Of a stretch of 64,000 bases of DNA, positions 12,025 through 20,052 are shown piece after piece. The notes beneath the pieces are model-generated. The model searched no databases. It had not been told where the DNA came from and saw only the letters and a program-made list of their open reading frames with translations. This stretch comes from Fodinicurvata sediminis DSM 21159 (GTDB lineage: Bacteria; Pseudomonadota; Alphaproteobacteria; Kiloniellales; DSM-21159): positions 558,001-622,000 of the forward strand of contig NZ_ATVH01000011.1 of NCBI RefSeq assembly GCF_000420625.1, written 5' to 3'. Made by a program: the position numbers and the translations under genes. How positions within the stretch are numbered: the first letter of the stretch is position 1; each line of letters begins with the position of its first letter.

Positions 12025-13002
12025 TTATTCGCCCCAAACCTCCTCCAGTAGCTTCGTCCAGTTACCCCCCATCACTTTCTCGATACGTCCCTCTGGCCAT
12101 CCACGACGCTCCATGGCGGCCGTCAGATTGGGGAAGTCCTCGATACGACGGAAGCCTTCCGGATTGATGATCTCGCCGAACTCCGTCAACTGGCGGGCAT
12201 AGCCCTTGTCCTGGGTTATGTAGGTGAAGAAGCTGTCTGCGTGATCCTGAGTAAAATCGGTGCCAATCCCCGTGCGATCCTCGCCCACGAGATTCATCAC
12301 GTATTCAACGGCCTCGACATAGTCGTCGACTGTGGCCTCTGTCCCCTTTGCCAGGAAGGGCGGGAACATTGTCACCCCGGCAAAACCGTTGTGCTGGGCA
12401 ATGAAACGCAGCTGCTCATCGCTCTTGTTGCGAGGGTGCGCCTTCAGGGCAGCCGGCAGACAGTGCGAATAGGCCACAGGCTGCTTCGAGTACTCGATGA
12501 TTTCCCTGGAGGTCAGCTCGCCCACATGGCTGAGATCGATCAGGATGCCGACTCGGTTCATCTCGTCGATCAATTCACGCCCAAAGTCCGTCAGGCCCGT
12601 ATCCCGGCTTTCGTAACAGCCAGAGCCCACCGTGGTGGCCGTGTTGTAGGTCATCTGCACGATGCCGAGCCCCAGTTCCTTATAGACCTGCACCAGTGGC
12701 AGGTAATCCCCGAACCCGGTGCTGTTCTGCCACCCCAGGATGATCCCGACCTTGCCGGATTCCTTGGCGCGACGGATATCCTTTGTGGTGTAGACCTGCA
12801 TAAGGATATCGCTGTTCTCGCGGATTTGCCGCTTCATGTCGGCTACGGCCTTCATTGTCGTCGGGAAGTCTTCCCAGACGGAACAGGTGCAGTTGACCGC
12901 TGTCAGCCCCCCCTTGTGCATGGCCTCGAAAACCGGACGATGCCACTTGGCGACAATCAGACCATCGATCACGACAATACGGTCGTGCAGAGATTCAGAC
13001 AT
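12025..13002 (-). CDS. Membrane dipeptidase family metallohydrolase (peptidase M19)
   Basis: 325 residues of the renal-dipeptidase fold. Conserved blocks include VGIILGWQNS, LIDLSHVG, YSHCLPAALKAHPRNKSDEQL and GIGTDFTQDH, which contain the Glu/His/Asp positions expected for the metal centre. The N-terminal HxD pair of classical M19 enzymes is replaced by VIDGLIVAKWHRPVF, a variant I associate with a subfamily found near methylated-glycine catabolism genes in pseudomonads (from memory, not searched). No signal peptide is visible, so it is probably cytoplasmic despite the family name. It is the last gene of the TRAP operon, 28 bases after dctM, and would hydrolyse the imported compound. Confidence 0.85.
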   Translation of the reverse strand: MSESLHDRIVVIDGLIVAKWHRPVFEAMHKGGLTAVNCTCSVWEDFPTTMKAVADMKRQIRENSDILMQVYTTKDIRRAKESGKVGIILGWQNSTGFGDYLPLVQVYKELGLGIVQMTYNTATTVGSGCYESRDTGLTDFGRELIDEMNRVGILIDLSHVGELTSREIIEYSKQPVAYSHCLPAALKAHPRNKSDEQLRFIAQHNGFAGVTMFPPFLAKGTEATVDDYVEAVEYVMNLVGEDRTGIGTDFTQDHADSFFTYITQDKGYARQLTEFGEIINPEGFRRIEDFPNLTAAMERRGWPEGRIEKVMGGNWTKLLEEVWGE

Positions 13003-13030
13003 AAATACCTCCTGTGTATCCTGTCACCCG

Positions 13031-14317
13031 TCAATAAAAGCTTGGCAGGAACAGGACAATTTCCGGGAACAGTGTGAAAAAGCCGATCGAGAAAACCATG
13101 ACCAGCCAGAAGGGTGCCGTTGCCCAGGCCGCCTGGCCAAGGTCGACTTCCCGATTGGTCATGGTGACCAGGACAAAGAGGTTCAGCCCCACCGGGGGCG
13201 TGATCATGCCGACTTCCATCAGGATGGTCACGATGACCCCGAACCAGATCGGATCGAAACCGAGCGCCATCATCAGGGGAAAGGAAATCGGCAGGGTCAT
13301 CAGCAGCAGGGAGATACCGTCAAAGAAGCAGCCCAGCAGCAGATAGACCAGTACGACCAGCAACAGGACCTCGTATTTGGAGAGGCCAAGTGTGGCGATG
13401 TAATCGACCAGATCGCGCGGCAGCCCCAGGATGCTGATGGCCTGGGCCAGGATGATCGTTCCCAGCAGGATCATGGCTATGGCGCCAAAGATCACGGTGG
13501 AGCTTAGAAAGGAACCCCAGAGCTTCTTGGGCGTCAGATCCCCCCAGAGAAACCCGAGCAGTATGGCAGCAACGACGCCCATTGCTGCTGCTTCCGTGAC
13601 CGTGGCAAGGCCCAGATAGATTGTCCCAAGGACAAAGAAGATCAGGATGGGAAGCGGCCAGATCTGAGCCAGGCCCTGCAGGATTTCCCGTCGCCCCGGT
13701 TTCACTTCGTCACTGGGTGTCAGCTCGGGCTTTATCAGACTGATCAGCATCAGGTAGACGCCAAACGCCATGGCAATGATGAGCCCCGGCAGTATGCCGG
13801 CAAGGAACAACTTGCCGATCGAGACATTCTGCGTGGCCCCATAGATCAGCAGTGACAGGCTTGGCGGGATCAACAGCCCCAGAGTGCCACCTGCCGCAAG
13901 CGAAGCGACGATGGTGGGTTTGTGATAACCGCGCCGTGAAAGCTCGGGGTAGCCGACTGACCCAATGGCGGCTGCGGTCGAAGTGCTGGACCCGCTGACG
14001 GCGCCGAATATCGTGGTCACGGCAATATTGGTGTGAAGCAGGCGTCCCGGAATACGGTGAAACAATGGCGTCAGGCCATTGTAGATTCGTGTGCTGACAC
14101 CACTTGCCAGCAGGATATCGCCCAGGATGATGAAAATGGGGACCGCGCTCAGGGTGAAGTCTGTAAAGACGTTCCAAACCGAGGTGATGGCCAGGTCCGT
14201 GGCGCCGCCCGCCTGGAATTCAAGTAGGAAGAAGCCTGCCAACCCCAGGGAGGCACCCAGTACGGCACCGGTCAGGAGCGTTAAAAGCAGCGCACCACCA
14301 AGAATTGTCCAGGTCAT
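13031..14317 (-). CDS. dctM: TRAP transporter large permease (DctM family)
   Basis: 428 residues and about twelve hydrophobic helices. It carries family landmarks such as FGAVSGSSTSTAAAIGSVGYPEL, GGTLGLLIPPSLSLLIYG near the middle and MEVGMITPPVGLNLFV near the C-terminus. DctM is the membrane channel that couples Na+ flow to uptake of the substrate delivered by DctP. The start overlaps the dctQ stop by four bases (ATGA). Substrate type cannot be read from this subunit; the neighbouring dipeptidase and amidase suggest an amide or small peptide-like acid. Confidence 0.95.
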   Translation of the reverse strand: MTWTILGGALLLTLLTGAVLGASLGLAGFFLLEFQAGGATDLAITSVWNVFTDFTLSAVPIFIILGDILLASGVSTRIYNGLTPLFHRIPGRLLHTNIAVTTIFGAVSGSSTSTAAAIGSVGYPELSRRGYHKPTIVASLAAGGTLGLLIPPSLSLLIYGATQNVSIGKLFLAGILPGLIIAMAFGVYLMLISLIKPELTPSDEVKPGRREILQGLAQIWPLPILIFFVLGTIYLGLATVTEAAAMGVVAAILLGFLWGDLTPKKLWGSFLSSTVIFGAIAMILLGTIILAQAISILGLPRDLVDYIATLGLSKYEVLLLVVLVYLLLGCFFDGISLLLMTLPISFPLMMALGFDPIWFGVIVTILMEVGMITPPVGLNLFVLVTMTNREVDLGQAAWATAPFWLVMVFSIGFFTLFPEIVLFLPSFY

Positions 14318-14862
14318 ACGCGCCCTCCTTCCGACTGCTGTTCGGTGGATGGGGCTTCAGAGGGAAAATAGCTGTCCCGTCCTGCCATGACTCTGAAGGC
14401 ATCAATGAGCTGCAGAGCGGCCACAAGGAAAGCAACTCCCATGCAAACCGTCATGACTGCCATCCACGGCCAGAGCAGCAGGCTCCCAATATCCGAACGT
14501 GCCGAGATCTCGCGCGAGAAATCCATGAACTGATAGGAGGTCCAGACAAAGGCGAACGAGAAGAGCATCAGGATAACCAGGGCAACGGCGTTGGCCATGT
14601 AAGCCCAGGGACGTGTGAACTTGCGGCTGAGGATATCAATCGTGATGTGCTGGTTGCGGAAAACACCCAGTGGAATGGCCAGGAATGCCATCGAGACAAA
14701 GAGAAGCCCGACCATTTCGTCGGAGAATCTCAGTGGCGCTCCGAAGAAATAGCGCATGACGGCACCGGCAAAGACCATCGTCGTCATAACAATGGCCGCG
14801 ACAGCACCCAGCACATTCATCAATTGAACCAGCCTGTGCACTGCGTTGACAAGTATCTGCAT
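14314..14862 (-). CDS. dctQ: TRAP transporter small permease (DctQ family)
   Basis: 182 residues with four predicted membrane helices, in the usual DctQ pattern (VFAGAVMRYFFGAPLRFSDEMVGLL around the second helix, then SYQFMDFSREISARSDIGSL). The start used is the ATG at 14862, which gives MQILVNAVHRLVQLMN and is preceded by GGGGTGG; a longer reading from 14949 would translate through the hairpin and adds no family sequence. Partner of DctM in the membrane complex. The hairpin at 14913-14948 separates it from dctP. Confidence 0.92.
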   Translation of the reverse strand: MQILVNAVHRLVQLMNVLGAVAAIVMTTMVFAGAVMRYFFGAPLRFSDEMVGLLFVSMAFLAIPLGVFRNQHITIDILSRKFTRPWAYMANAVALVILMLFSFAFVWTSYQFMDFSREISARSDIGSLLLWPWMAVMTVCMGVAFLVAALQLIDAFRVMAGRDSYFPSEAPSTEQQSEGGRV

Positions 14863-14912
14863 GTTTAAGTGCCACCCCGATCGGTGATGGTCATTTCCCT
14901 CTTGGCGGAGAC

Positions 14913-14948
14913 TGCCCCTTCCTTGCCAAAGCAGGCAAGGAAGGGGCA
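14913..14948 (-). terminator. Intercistronic hairpin between dctP and dctQ
   Basis: TGCCCCTTCCTTGCC (14913-14927) pairs perfectly with 14934-14948 around a six-base loop, giving a 15-bp stem 17 bases past the dctP stop. There is no U-tract. It may partly terminate transcription or protect the dctP message, giving more binding protein than permease. Confidence 0.8.
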
Positions 14949-14965
14949 AGGATCAGGTCCGAAGA

Positions 14966-16012
14966 TCAGCGATCCAGTTCAGAGATCGCTTCCTGCATCC
15001 GCTCGTAGTATTCCATACCCTTGTCACCGGCATCCTGTGCCATTTCGGCCCAGGCTTCATTCGCGGCTTCGACAAAGCGGTTCACGTCTTCATCCGAGAA
15101 GGGCTCCAGCATGGTGATGCCCAGCTCTTCGCGATCAGCACGCGCTTCGCTTTCACGCTCCTCATCGACGGCAAGCTCGCGGGTCTTTTCCCACATCCGC
15201 TCGCCTTCCTCGCGGACGAGTTCCTGAAGCTCGGGTGAAAGGCTGTCCCATGCCTCTTCATTCACACCAAACATCCAGGGCACCGCGGCCCAGGGATGCA
15301 GGTAGGCTTCGTAGTCCGTGACCTCCTGAAGCGAAACCGTTTCGGCTACGGTCGAAAGGTAATAGGCGCAATCAACAACGCCGGTCTGCAGTGCTACGTA
15401 CATGTCATTCTGGGGAATGACCTGCGATGCGACATCAAGCTTGTCGAAGGTATCCACCAGATGCCCAGCCCAGACACGCAGCTTCTTGTCCTGGAGCTCC
15501 TCCAGGGAATTAACGGGATCGCTGCAATGCAGTCCGACATCGAAGACTGGACTGACAACACCGCCAACTGTGGTGATGCCCCAGTCCGAGTAGGCTTCTT
15601 CATAGATTTCCCGGATGGTCGGAAGCAGTTCCAGGTGTTCCTCGGGCTCGACGATGGCACCCTGCACGTATACGGCAGCCAATTCAGGCGCATCGCGCTT
15701 GTAGTACTCGCCATACATCATGGCCATGTCCACGGAACCGCTCTGCATGAGACGCAGCAGATCGGTATCCTTCACACCGAGTGAGCCGGCGTGGAAGACA
15801 CGAATTTCAAGCGCGCCATCGGCCCGCTCATTAACACGATCGGCGAATTCCTGCAGATACTGTGCTTCCGGCCGCGATTCGACGATCTGGCTGTGCATCT
15901 TAAGTTCAATCTTGTCCTGCGCCAGCGCCTCGGGTGTTGCGCCAACGATGCTCAGGCTAAGGGCCGTTCCCGCTGCAAGCGCGAACAGACCGTTTTTCAG
16001 GTTAATTGTCAT
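14966..16012 (-). CDS. dctP: TRAP transporter substrate-binding protein (DctP family)
   Basis: 348 residues with a signal peptide (hydrophobic 8-27, cleavage near PEALAQ). The mature protein shows DctP landmarks: an early KMHSQIVES strand, LEIRVFHAGSLG, LLRLMQSGSVDMAMM, and the conserved helix arginine in KLRVWAG that normally salt-bridges a substrate carboxylate, followed by PQNDMYVALQTGVVD. It captures a carboxylate-containing solute in the periplasm. It precedes dctQM and follows the amidase gene, all leftward, with 114 bases between amidase and dctP. Confidence 0.94.
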   Translation of the reverse strand: MTINLKNGLFALAAGTALSLSIVGATPEALAQDKIELKMHSQIVESRPEAQYLQEFADRVNERADGALEIRVFHAGSLGVKDTDLLRLMQSGSVDMAMMYGEYYKRDAPELAAVYVQGAIVEPEEHLELLPTIREIYEEAYSDWGITTVGGVVSPVFDVGLHCSDPVNSLEELQDKKLRVWAGHLVDTFDKLDVASQVIPQNDMYVALQTGVVDCAYYLSTVAETVSLQEVTDYEAYLHPWAAVPWMFGVNEEAWDSLSPELQELVREEGERMWEKTRELAVDEERESEARADREELGITMLEPFSDEDVNRFVEAANEAWAEMAQDAGDKGMEYYERMQEAISELDR

Positions 16013-16126
16013 CTCCCGATCTCCTTCTGTTTTCAGTTTCTGTCAGCGGAAACCATTTCCGCTGTCCTTATGGAGAAATGGCGGAACTGACAGGTTGCCC
16101 CTGCTCTCAAGTTCCTCTTGTCCGGA

Positions 16127-16828
16127 TCACGCTGTAGCTGACGAGCCACCAACTTCATCCAGATAGTCGATACAACGCTCAACCGACTCAACGTCGCCAA
16201 ACTTTGCATCAATATCGAAAAGGTTCCATGAAACGGCGCCAGGAATGCGATCTCCAATGCATTCCTTCACGGCAATGGTTCGAAAACCATCCGCAATCCC
16301 GTCACAGAGTGTCTGACGTACACAGGCCGAAGCGGTCACACCGGTTACAAGGATGGTGTCAACGCCTGATGCACGGAGAAAACCTGCCAGATAGGTGCCG
16401 TGGAATGCGCTGGCGCGCTTTTTTACCAGAAGCTGCTCGCCTTCCACAGGCTCAATTCTGGAATCAATGGCCCAGAGGTCAGGACGGTCCTCGGGAACGG
16501 CTTCCACAGGAATCTTTTTGTGCCAAAGTCCCATATCGGTGTGCGGATTCTCACGGTCCGTAACCTGATAGCAGGTCGTCACGTGCACGACCGGATGGCC
16601 ATTGCGCCGGCAAGCGGACAGTAACCGCTGAACACCTGGAATCACCTGGTCGTCAATATTCTCGCAGGCAAAGACGTTTCCGGGGCGCGTCCATGCATTG
16701 GCAAGATCGACATTGATTAAAGCCGGCTTGCTGCCAAAGCCCACACGGCGCTGAAACCCGCGCTCCTTGTAAAGCTGGCGTGCCTCATCAAAAGCACGGG
16801 TCAACATCTGATCCAGTGTTTCAGCCAT
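16127..16828 (-). CDS. Isochorismatase-family amidase, N-carbamoylsarcosine amidase-like
   Basis: 233 residues of the cysteine-hydrolase fold. The catalytic triad is visible: Asp41 (ALINVDLANAW), Lys136/137 (LLVKKRASAFHGT) and nucleophile Cys169 (VTGVTASACVRQT, with the family's cis-peptide region before it). The N-terminal helix and the DLANAW motif resemble N-carbamoylsarcosine amidohydrolases more than nicotinamidases or true isochorismatases. It would hydrolyse an amide or carbamoyl group in the cytoplasm. First gene of the leftward catabolic operon, divergent from a LysR gene across a palindrome-rich 122-base region. The precise substrate is not established. Confidence 0.85.
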   Translation of the reverse strand: MAETLDQMLTRAFDEARQLYKERGFQRRVGFGSKPALINVDLANAWTRPGNVFACENIDDQVIPGVQRLLSACRRNGHPVVHVTTCYQVTDRENPHTDMGLWHKKIPVEAVPEDRPDLWAIDSRIEPVEGEQLLVKKRASAFHGTYLAGFLRASGVDTILVTGVTASACVRQTLCDGIADGFRTIAVKECIGDRIPGAVSWNLFDIDAKFGDVESVERCIDYLDEVGGSSATA

Positions 16829-16950
16829 CAGGTGCCTCCCGAATTAAGGTATGGTGATTATCACAGGCGCCTGATTGAGGAGCTTGATGCATCAATGGTA
16901 ATGAGTAAAATATCAATTACTCTTTTATTAATACCATATGAGTTATTAAT
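16829..16950. promoter_or_regulatory. Divergent control region with four palindromes
   Basis: This AT-rich 122-base gap lies between the amidase and LysR starts. It holds GTGATTATCAC (16854-16864), TTGATGCATCAA (16884-16895), GAGTAA-N8-TTACTC (16903-16908 with 16917-16922) and two copies of the self-complementary ATTAAT (16927-16932 and 16945-16950). LysR-type regulators usually bind interrupted dyads of this kind next to their own gene. Which of these is the operator is not known. Confidence 0.6.
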
Positions 16951-17862
16951 TTGTCTCTCGACCTGCGCCACATACGTGCCTTTATTCTCCTGGCCGAAGA
17001 ACTGCACTTCAATCGCGCCGCTGAGCGCCTGCATATCTCACAGCCTGCCCTTAGCCGAACCTTGCGGGAACTGGAAGAGAGCGTCGGGACAAAACTGATC
17101 AGCAGGACGACGCGCTCAGCCGAGTTGACTGAAGCTGGCCGCGCTTTCCTTCTGGAAGCACAGCTGGGTGTCGGTCATCTGGAACATGCCGTCAATCTGG
17201 CACGCTATACAGCGCAAGGCATCTATGGCGAATTACGCATTGCCTATATGGATTTTGCAATCAACGGTCGTCTGCCTGAGTTGATACGCTCCTTCCGGGA
17301 AGCCCATCCGAGCATACGGCTGGAACTCTCCTTCATGCCAACGACCATGCAACGGACCGCACTGATGGAACACCGGATCGACATGGGCTTCCTGATCGGT
17401 TCATTCGAGAATGACCGCATCCATAATTATACCTTCGACTACGACAGTTATGTCGCTTTGCTTCCTGCAACGCATCCACTCGCCAATGTCGCTAGCCTGA
17501 GGCTATCGGACCTGGCCAACGAGCCATTCGTACTGGGCAACAGCGACTATTGGGCGGCCCATCGCGAGCGCCTCTTCATAATATGTCATGAATCCGGTTT
17601 CTTCCCGCGTATCGTGCAGGAAGCATCCAGCAGTGAAGGCATTTTCGGATTGGTTGCAGCAGGCACAGGGGTAAGCGTCTACTCAAACTGTGTACGCAAT
17701 CTTCAAAGACGGGGCCTGGTCATCAAGCCCCTGGATGATGTGACCCGCCGCATACCGATTTGTGCTGCGTGGGATGCCAGTTCCGCCTCGCCTGGACTTC
17801 AAACTTTCACAGACTATCTGTCCACGCAGTGGGACCGTACAACGGTTGATCCGAGGGATTAG
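16951..17862 (+). CDS. LysR-family transcriptional regulator of the TRAP/amidase operon
   Basis: 303 residues: an N-terminal winged helix-turn-helix (LRHIRAFILLAEELHFNRAAERLHISQPALSRTLRELE, about 4-42) and a LysR substrate-binding domain (about 90-290). The reading frame opens after a stop at 16939, and the only plausible start is TTG at 16951; ATT is the alternative. Divergent from the amidase-TRAP-dipeptidase operon and therefore its likely regulator, with the transported compound or a product as inducer (inference). Its stop overlaps the stop of the 45-residue membrane protein on the other strand. Confidence 0.93.
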   Translation: MSLDLRHIRAFILLAEELHFNRAAERLHISQPALSRTLRELEESVGTKLISRTTRSAELTEAGRAFLLEAQLGVGHLEHAVNLARYTAQGIYGELRIAYMDFAINGRLPELIRSFREAHPSIRLELSFMPTTMQRTALMEHRIDMGFLIGSFENDRIHNYTFDYDSYVALLPATHPLANVASLRLSDLANEPFVLGNSDYWAAHRERLFIICHESGFFPRIVQEASSSEGIFGLVAAGTGVSVYSNCVRNLQRRGLVIKPLDDVTRRIPICAAWDASSASPGLQTFTDYLSTQWDRTTVDPRD

Positions 17863-17996
17863 TCGCGCTCACCCAAACGCACGTTGTCAGTGGAATAGGC
17901 TTCGCCACTCGAAGACTGAACCATCACATCAAGCACGATTGCTGCCCCCACTGATATAACGATTGCAGCCAACGTCCCCGCAAGAAAAGCCTTCAT
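17859..17996 (-). CDS. Small membrane protein at end of formate dehydrogenase operon (45 aa)
   Basis: A 45-codon frame (ATG at 17996, TAA at 17859-17861) beginning MKAFLAGTLAAIVISVGAAI, with one hydrophobic helix (about 4-26) and a polar, acidic tail ending LGERD. It lies 42 bases after the cytochrome b subunit gene, same strand, and its stop codon interleaves with that of the convergent LysR gene. Position and composition suggest a single-pass inner-membrane protein with the tail outside, possibly a small accessory subunit of the formate dehydrogenase. I do not recognise the family, and coding status rests on context and the membrane pattern. Confidence 0.6.
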   Translation of the reverse strand: MKAFLAGTLAAIVISVGAAIVLDVMVQSSSGEAYSTDNVRLGERD

Positions 17997-18038
17997 GACA
18001 GCTCCATCCCTGTTCGCATTCCAGACAGTGCCGGCATC

Positions 18039-19175
18039 TCATTCGGCCGGCTGCGTATGACCGCTGCTTCCTGACGCGTGGTCTGTTTTCTGCTGCAATT
18101 CCTCAACCCAGATATTGTGATGCTCACGCGCCCAGTTTTCATCCACATAACCGCTGCCCATGGCGGCGAAAGCACCCTCCATACCCAGCGTTCCGATGTA
18201 GATATGCGCCAGTATGACGGCAATCATGACAATTGCGAGTATGGAATGCCACAGAGAGCTGAGTTGCATCTCCATGATGGGAGAAACGGAATCCGGCAAA
18301 TCAGTGCCAAAAATATTCAGGAAGGCAAAGGTCTTTTGCCACAGGGCGAATTCGAATGGAAACATCAGTGAAATTCCGGAAAGCGACAGCGACAGCCCAC
18401 CAAGGACGACCGCCCAGAAAATGATTTTCTGACCGCCGTTGAATTTGCGTGCGGGGGGATGGGCGTGCTTCGAGAACATGCCCCCGCCCTTGGCAAACCA
18501 GACAAGGTCGTGTCGGTTGGGAATGTTCTGCCCGACCCAGAGCACGAACATCAGCAGGACACCGAGCATGAAAGGGAAGGCCAGGAAGTTGTGCGCATAC
18601 TTGCCCGCAAGGGTCAGGACGGAAAAAGCTTCCGGCCCAATAACAGGCAGCAGGACGTGGCGTCCCCAGAGGATGTTGATTCCGGTCAAGGCCAACAGGA
18701 TGAACGAAACGGCCGTCATCCAATGCACGAATCGCTCCAGCCCCCCGAAACGTTCGATCAGGATTCCGGAAGGTCCCTTTTCCAGCCGGATCCGGCCACG
18801 GAGAAGATAGAAAAGTGCCAGCAGGATAATGGTGCCCAAGAGGATCCAGGAGCCATAGGTCATGAGCGGACCGTTGCGTATGGCGCGCCAGCCTTCCCCA
18901 CCCGACTGGATCAGGACGCCGCTTTTCGTATCCGGAATGGATACATTTCCCTGCAAGCCGCCCCGTATGGCGCGCCACTGATCGGCAGAGCCTGTTGTCC
19001 CCAGGCTGTTGCCCGGAACAGCGCCACCAACAGGTCCTTCGGACGAAGTAGAAGCAGCTGATTGATCGGTCGATTGGGCCCAGGCCTCGGAGAGCGTGCC
19101 ACCCTGCACGACAACCGCCACAAGCAGCACCGCGACGAGTGCAGGAACAATCAAGGCCAATCTCGTGAATCTCAT
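18039..19175 (-). CDS. fdhC: Formate dehydrogenase gamma subunit (cytochrome b, FdoI family)
   Basis: 378 residues from ATG 19175. An N-terminal hydrophobic signal or helix (RLALIVPALVAVLLVAVVV) precedes a Ser/Gly-rich periplasmic stretch of about 100 residues. The di-heme cytochrome b core of four or more helices follows, with FGGLERFVHWMTAVSFILLALTG, ALWQKTFAFLNIFGT and SLWHSILAIVMIAVILAHIYIG carrying the expected heme-ligand histidines. It anchors the periplasmic enzyme and passes electrons to quinone. An upstream in-frame start at 19205 would put charged residues before the signal; 19175 is preferred. The long pre-domain region is typical of alphaproteobacterial versions rather than of E. 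coli FdnI. Confidence 0.92.
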   Translation of the reverse strand: MRFTRLALIVPALVAVLLVAVVVQGGTLSEAWAQSTDQSAASTSSEGPVGGAVPGNSLGTTGSADQWRAIRGGLQGNVSIPDTKSGVLIQSGGEGWRAIRNGPLMTYGSWILLGTIILLALFYLLRGRIRLEKGPSGILIERFGGLERFVHWMTAVSFILLALTGINILWGRHVLLPVIGPEAFSVLTLAGKYAHNFLAFPFMLGVLLMFVLWVGQNIPNRHDLVWFAKGGGMFSKHAHPPARKFNGGQKIIFWAVVLGGLSLSLSGISLMFPFEFALWQKTFAFLNIFGTDLPDSVSPIMEMQLSSLWHSILAIVMIAVILAHIYIGTLGMEGAFAAMGSGYVDENWAREHHNIWVEELQQKTDHASGSSGHTQPAE

Positions 19176-19223
19176 GGTCCGTCCCTTTTCCTCCACCATG
19201 ATCACCCTACAGCACAGACATCG

Positions 19224-19409
19224 CTACTGACGGCCCTGCAGGGTAGCACGCCCTTTCAGTTCGCGAACCTGTTCCTGTGAAAGTGGTGTATCGACCTTGC
19301 CCTGGTAGGTTCCGGGCTCATGGTAGAGAACACGATCCTGTTCGTCTGGATCGCAGGCGGCAAGAGCCGCCAGCGATACCAGCGCCGTGAACACAACTGC
19401 CAGCTTCAT
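19224..19409 (-). CDS. Small lipoprotein in formate dehydrogenase operon (61 aa)
   Basis: 61 residues: a signal sequence MKLAVVFTALVSLAALAAC with lipobox LAAC, lipidated Cys19 and Asp at +2, which in enterobacteria keeps a lipoprotein on the inner membrane. The mature 43 residues contain VLYHEPGTYQGKVDTPLS and a charged C-terminal helix with KGRATLQGRQ. It lies between the beta-subunit (20 bases) and gamma-subunit (48 bases) genes on the same strand. A periplasm-facing inner-membrane lipoprotein fits an assembly or anchoring role for this enzyme, but no function is known to me. Confidence 0.82.
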   Translation of the reverse strand: MKLAVVFTALVSLAALAACDPDEQDRVLYHEPGTYQGKVDTPLSQEQVRELKGRATLQGRQ

Positions 19410-19429
19410 CCCAAAAACCAGGCGGACAC

Positions 19430-20026
19430 TTAACCGCCAGCTTTCATGTCATAAGCCGTGCCCCAGCCCCAGGCGCCGGAGCCAAAGCCGCGAGCCACGA
19501 TGCGCTCACGATAGATGTCCGAGACTTCATCCCCATCCCCGGCCAGCAAGGCGCGCGTGGCACACATCTCGGCGCAGAGGGGAAGTTTGCCTTCGGCAAG
19601 ACGATTGCGGCCATATTGCGAAAACTCGGCCTGGGAGCCGTCTTCTTCCGGGCCGCCGGCACAGAAGGTGCACTTGTCCATCTTGCCACGACTGCCGAAA
19701 TTGCCCGCCTGCGGGAACTGCGGGGCCCCAAAGGGACAGGCATAGAAGCAGTAGCCGCAACCAATGCAGAGGTCCTTCGAGTGAAGGACGACTCCTTCAT
19801 CGGTCTGATAGAAGCAGTCCACGGGACAGACGGCCATGCAGGGGGCGTCGGAGCAGTGCATGCAGGCCACGGAGATGGATCGCTCGCCCGGCTCGCCGTC
19901 CTGGATGGTAACGACACGGCGGCGATTCACGCCCCAGGGAACTTCATTCTCGTTCTTGCAGGCCGTCACACAGGCGTTGCATTCGATGCAGCGCTCCGCG
20001 TCGCAGAGAAACTTCATACGTGCCAT
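19430..20026 (-). CDS. fdhB: Formate dehydrogenase beta subunit (four [4Fe-4S] ferredoxin)
   Basis: 198 residues with four cysteine clusters: CIECNACVTAC (about 13-23), CMHCSDAPCMAVCP (about 55-68), CIGCGYCFYACP (about 87-98) and later CTFC plus CAEMCATRAL. It is the electron-transfer subunit between the molybdo-subunit and cytochrome b. It lacks the C-terminal membrane helix of E. coli FdnH and FdoH, so attachment must come from the gamma subunit or another partner. Separated from the alpha gene by 26 bases. It has no signal peptide and would be exported with the Tat-tagged alpha subunit. Confidence 0.94.
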   Translation of the reverse strand: MARMKFLCDAERCIECNACVTACKNENEVPWGVNRRRVVTIQDGEPGERSISVACMHCSDAPCMAVCPVDCFYQTDEGVVLHSKDLCIGCGYCFYACPFGAPQFPQAGNFGSRGKMDKCTFCAGGPEEDGSQAEFSQYGRNRLAEGKLPLCAEMCATRALLAGDGDEVSDIYRERIVARGFGSGAWGWGTAYDMKAGG

Positions 20027-20052
20027 GTTCTGATCTCCTCTCCCCTGGGGCC

